A stretch of DNA of 41,366 nt from Synechococcus sp. BS301-5m-G53 (lineage in GTDB: Bacteria > Cyanobacteriota > Cyanobacteriia > PCC-6307 > Cyanobiaceae): positions 1 through 41,366 of the forward strand of contig JADHMX010000008.1 in NCBI GenBank assembly GCA_016779825.1, read 5' to 3'. The translations under genes and the position numbers were made by a program. Positions 39,895 to 41,366 of this stretch are shown in pieces. Position 1 is the first letter of the stretch; each line of letters opens with the position of its first letter. The notes below the pieces were generated by a model. The model made no database searches and was not told the origin of the DNA. It saw only the letters and a program-made list of their open reading frames with translations.

Positions 39895-41136
39895 CGTCAC
39901 GATCAAGGTGGGGTTCATCGGAGCCAGGCGCGTGCCATCCCCCAGCGGTTGTCCTCGCCAGGCCTGCAGTTGCTGCACGCGCACGGCCAATCCGGCGTTC
40001 TCGAGCAGTGGCCGAACGCTGGCCAAGGCCTCAATGCCGGCCAGGGGGATCACCACAACGCCTCCAGGCCGCAGCCGGGCCAGCACGTCCTGCAGCAAGC
40101 GCTCCCGTTGGGCGCCACCGCCTCCGAGCAGAACCCGGTCGGGCTGGCTGAGATGGCTGGGGAGCCCGCCGTTCAGCACCGCGGTGGCATCGGCTTCCAG
40201 CACTGCTGCGGGGCTGACCCCGAGCCGTTGCGCATTGCGCTGGATCAGTTGCGCACCGCCGGCGCGGCGTTCCACCGCCAGCAGTTGCAGCTCCGGGCGC
40301 AGGCGCAGAGCCTCCAGTCCAACGCTGCCGGTGCCGGACCCCAGATCCCAGAGCACCCCCTGCTGCGGCAGGGCGAGTTCGGCCAGCAGTTGGATGCGCA
40401 CCTCCCGCTTGGTCATCAGTCCGGGGTGATCGCTGTGCTGCAGGTAGAGCCCGTCATCGAGCCCGAACAACGGCAGATTGTCCGGATCTGGTGCGGCGGG
40501 TTCTCGGGCGATTAGCAGCGCGATCAGCAGCGGATGCAGGTCCGCCGGCAATGCGGTGCCGGGGGTGATCTGCTGCACCCGCTCGTCGGGGTGCCCAAGG
40601 TTCTCGCAGAGCCAGATGTCTGTGCTGGCCTCCAGGCCGCTGCTGCGCAACATCCGCTGCACCGTTTCGGCGCCTCCCTGGTTCGGGTCTGTAAGCACTG
40701 CCAGGGCCGCCGGTCGCTTCTGCAAGGCACTGGCCAGGATTTCGGGGTCCCGTCCGTGCAGGCTCACCCAGTCGGCGTCCTGCCAGGGTCGACCGATGCG
40801 GGAGAAGGCCAGCTGCAGGGATGTGGGGGCGGGATGAAACCGCAGCCGCTCCGCGCCAATGCGGTCGCAGAGGATCCGCCCCAGGCCGAACCAGAGCGGA
40901 TCGCCGCTGGCCAGAACCACCACAGGCTCTTCTGCAGGCCGTGATTGCAGGCTGTCCACTAGAGCCCGCGGGTTATCGCTGCTGATCAGCTCCGGCAGGG
41001 CGTTCCCCAGCCAGTCCTGCAAAGCGGTTTGCATCCGCTGCGGCGCTGCAATCACGGCGGCAGCCCGCAATAGCGACTGCTGTGGAGCGGGCAGCGAGGC
41101 GGGAGCCCCGGCGTCGGTGCCGATCACATCGATCAT
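39877..41136 (-). CDS. cobL: Precorrin-6Y C5,15-methyltransferase (CbiE-CbiT fusion)
   Basis: 419 aa; VVVLASGDPLWFGLGR, FHPAPTSLQLAFSRIGRPWQDADWVSLHGRD, LTDPNQGGAETV, GVLWDLGSGTGSVGLEALRL, VLLGGGGAQRERLLQDV. Confidence 0.95.
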   Translation of the reverse strand: MIDVIGTDAGAPASLPAPQQSLLRAAAVIAAPQRMQTALQDWLGNALPELISSDNPRALVDSLQSRPAEEPVVVLASGDPLWFGLGRILCDRIGAERLRFHPAPTSLQLAFSRIGRPWQDADWVSLHGRDPEILASALQKRPAALAVLTDPNQGGAETVQRMLRSSGLEASTDIWLCENLGHPDERVQQITPGTALPADLHPLLIALLIAREPAAPDPDNLPLFGLDDGLYLQHSDHPGLMTKREVRIQLLAELALPQQGVLWDLGSGTGSVGLEALRLRPELQLLAVERRAGGAQLIQRNAQRLGVSPAAVLEADATAVLNGGLPSHLSQPDRVLLGGGGAQRERLLQDVLARLRPGGVVVIPLAGIEALASVRPLLENAGLAVRVQQLQAWRGQPLGDGTRLAPMNPTLIVTGVKPA

Positions 41137-41168
41137 CCCGTCATTCTGGTGTCAGGGTTTGTGGGGCC

Positions 41169-41366
41169 ATGGCAGGGGGTGATCTGCTGGTGGATCGCTT
41201 GGTGGCGGGAGGCTTCCTGCGCCCTGTGGTGCTGCTTCGAGGCCTGCAGCTCCGTCGCCCGGCCCTCTCCTGCTGGAGGGTGAGCGTGGTGATGGGACTG
41301 AGTGGGCTGGTGGTGGAGCCCCTGGCTTGGCTGCAGTCCTGGCTGTTCGCCCGTCGTTTGCAGACG
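41169..41366 (+). CDS. Start of an unidentified protein, 3' truncated by window end
   Basis: ATG 41169 open to the edge: MAGGDLLVDRLVAGGFLRPVVLLRGLQLRRPALSCWRVSVVMGLSGLVVEPLAWLQSWLFARRLQT. Confidence 0.55.
   Translation, partial: MAGGDLLVDRLVAGGFLRPVVLLRGLQLRRPALSCWRVSVVMGLSGLVVEPLAWLQSWLFARRLQT

Noticed and set aside
1-41366. Defence system, prophage, integron or transposon
   Set aside because: No integrase, transposase, phage structural, toxin-antitoxin or nuclease genes recognised; tRNA flanks show housekeeping genes only.

Overview
The window reads as an ordinary chromosomal segment of a picocyanobacterium, most likely marine Synechococcus/Cyanobium-like. The basis is gene content and protein similarity recalled from memory; no database search was run. 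It is dense with housekeeping genes: folC, argD, murA, lpd, trpC, mnmA, nnrE/D, a group-2 sigma factor, pdhA, ARC6/Ftn2, ffh, rpsP, phoH-like, era, trmD, ispF, thiS, thiE, ribF, surE, pheS, nadK and cobL. There are three tRNAs: His-GTG, Leu-CAA and Leu-CAG. I see no CRISPR array, prophage, transposon or defence island. Items worth a second look: (1) trmD and ispF lie in one uninterrupted reading frame, a candidate bifunctional TrmD-IspF protein; (2) a nickel-SOD cassette sodT / sodX-sodN; (3) an unlisted minus-strand small ORF next to a Fur/Zur-like palindrome; (4) an OmpR-type regulator with a degenerate receiver; (5) a perfect 12-bp hairpin holding both stop codons of a convergent gene pair; (6) an unlisted 39-aa single-TM small ORF. 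Several ORF-track entries are over-extended and I give trimmed starts for them.
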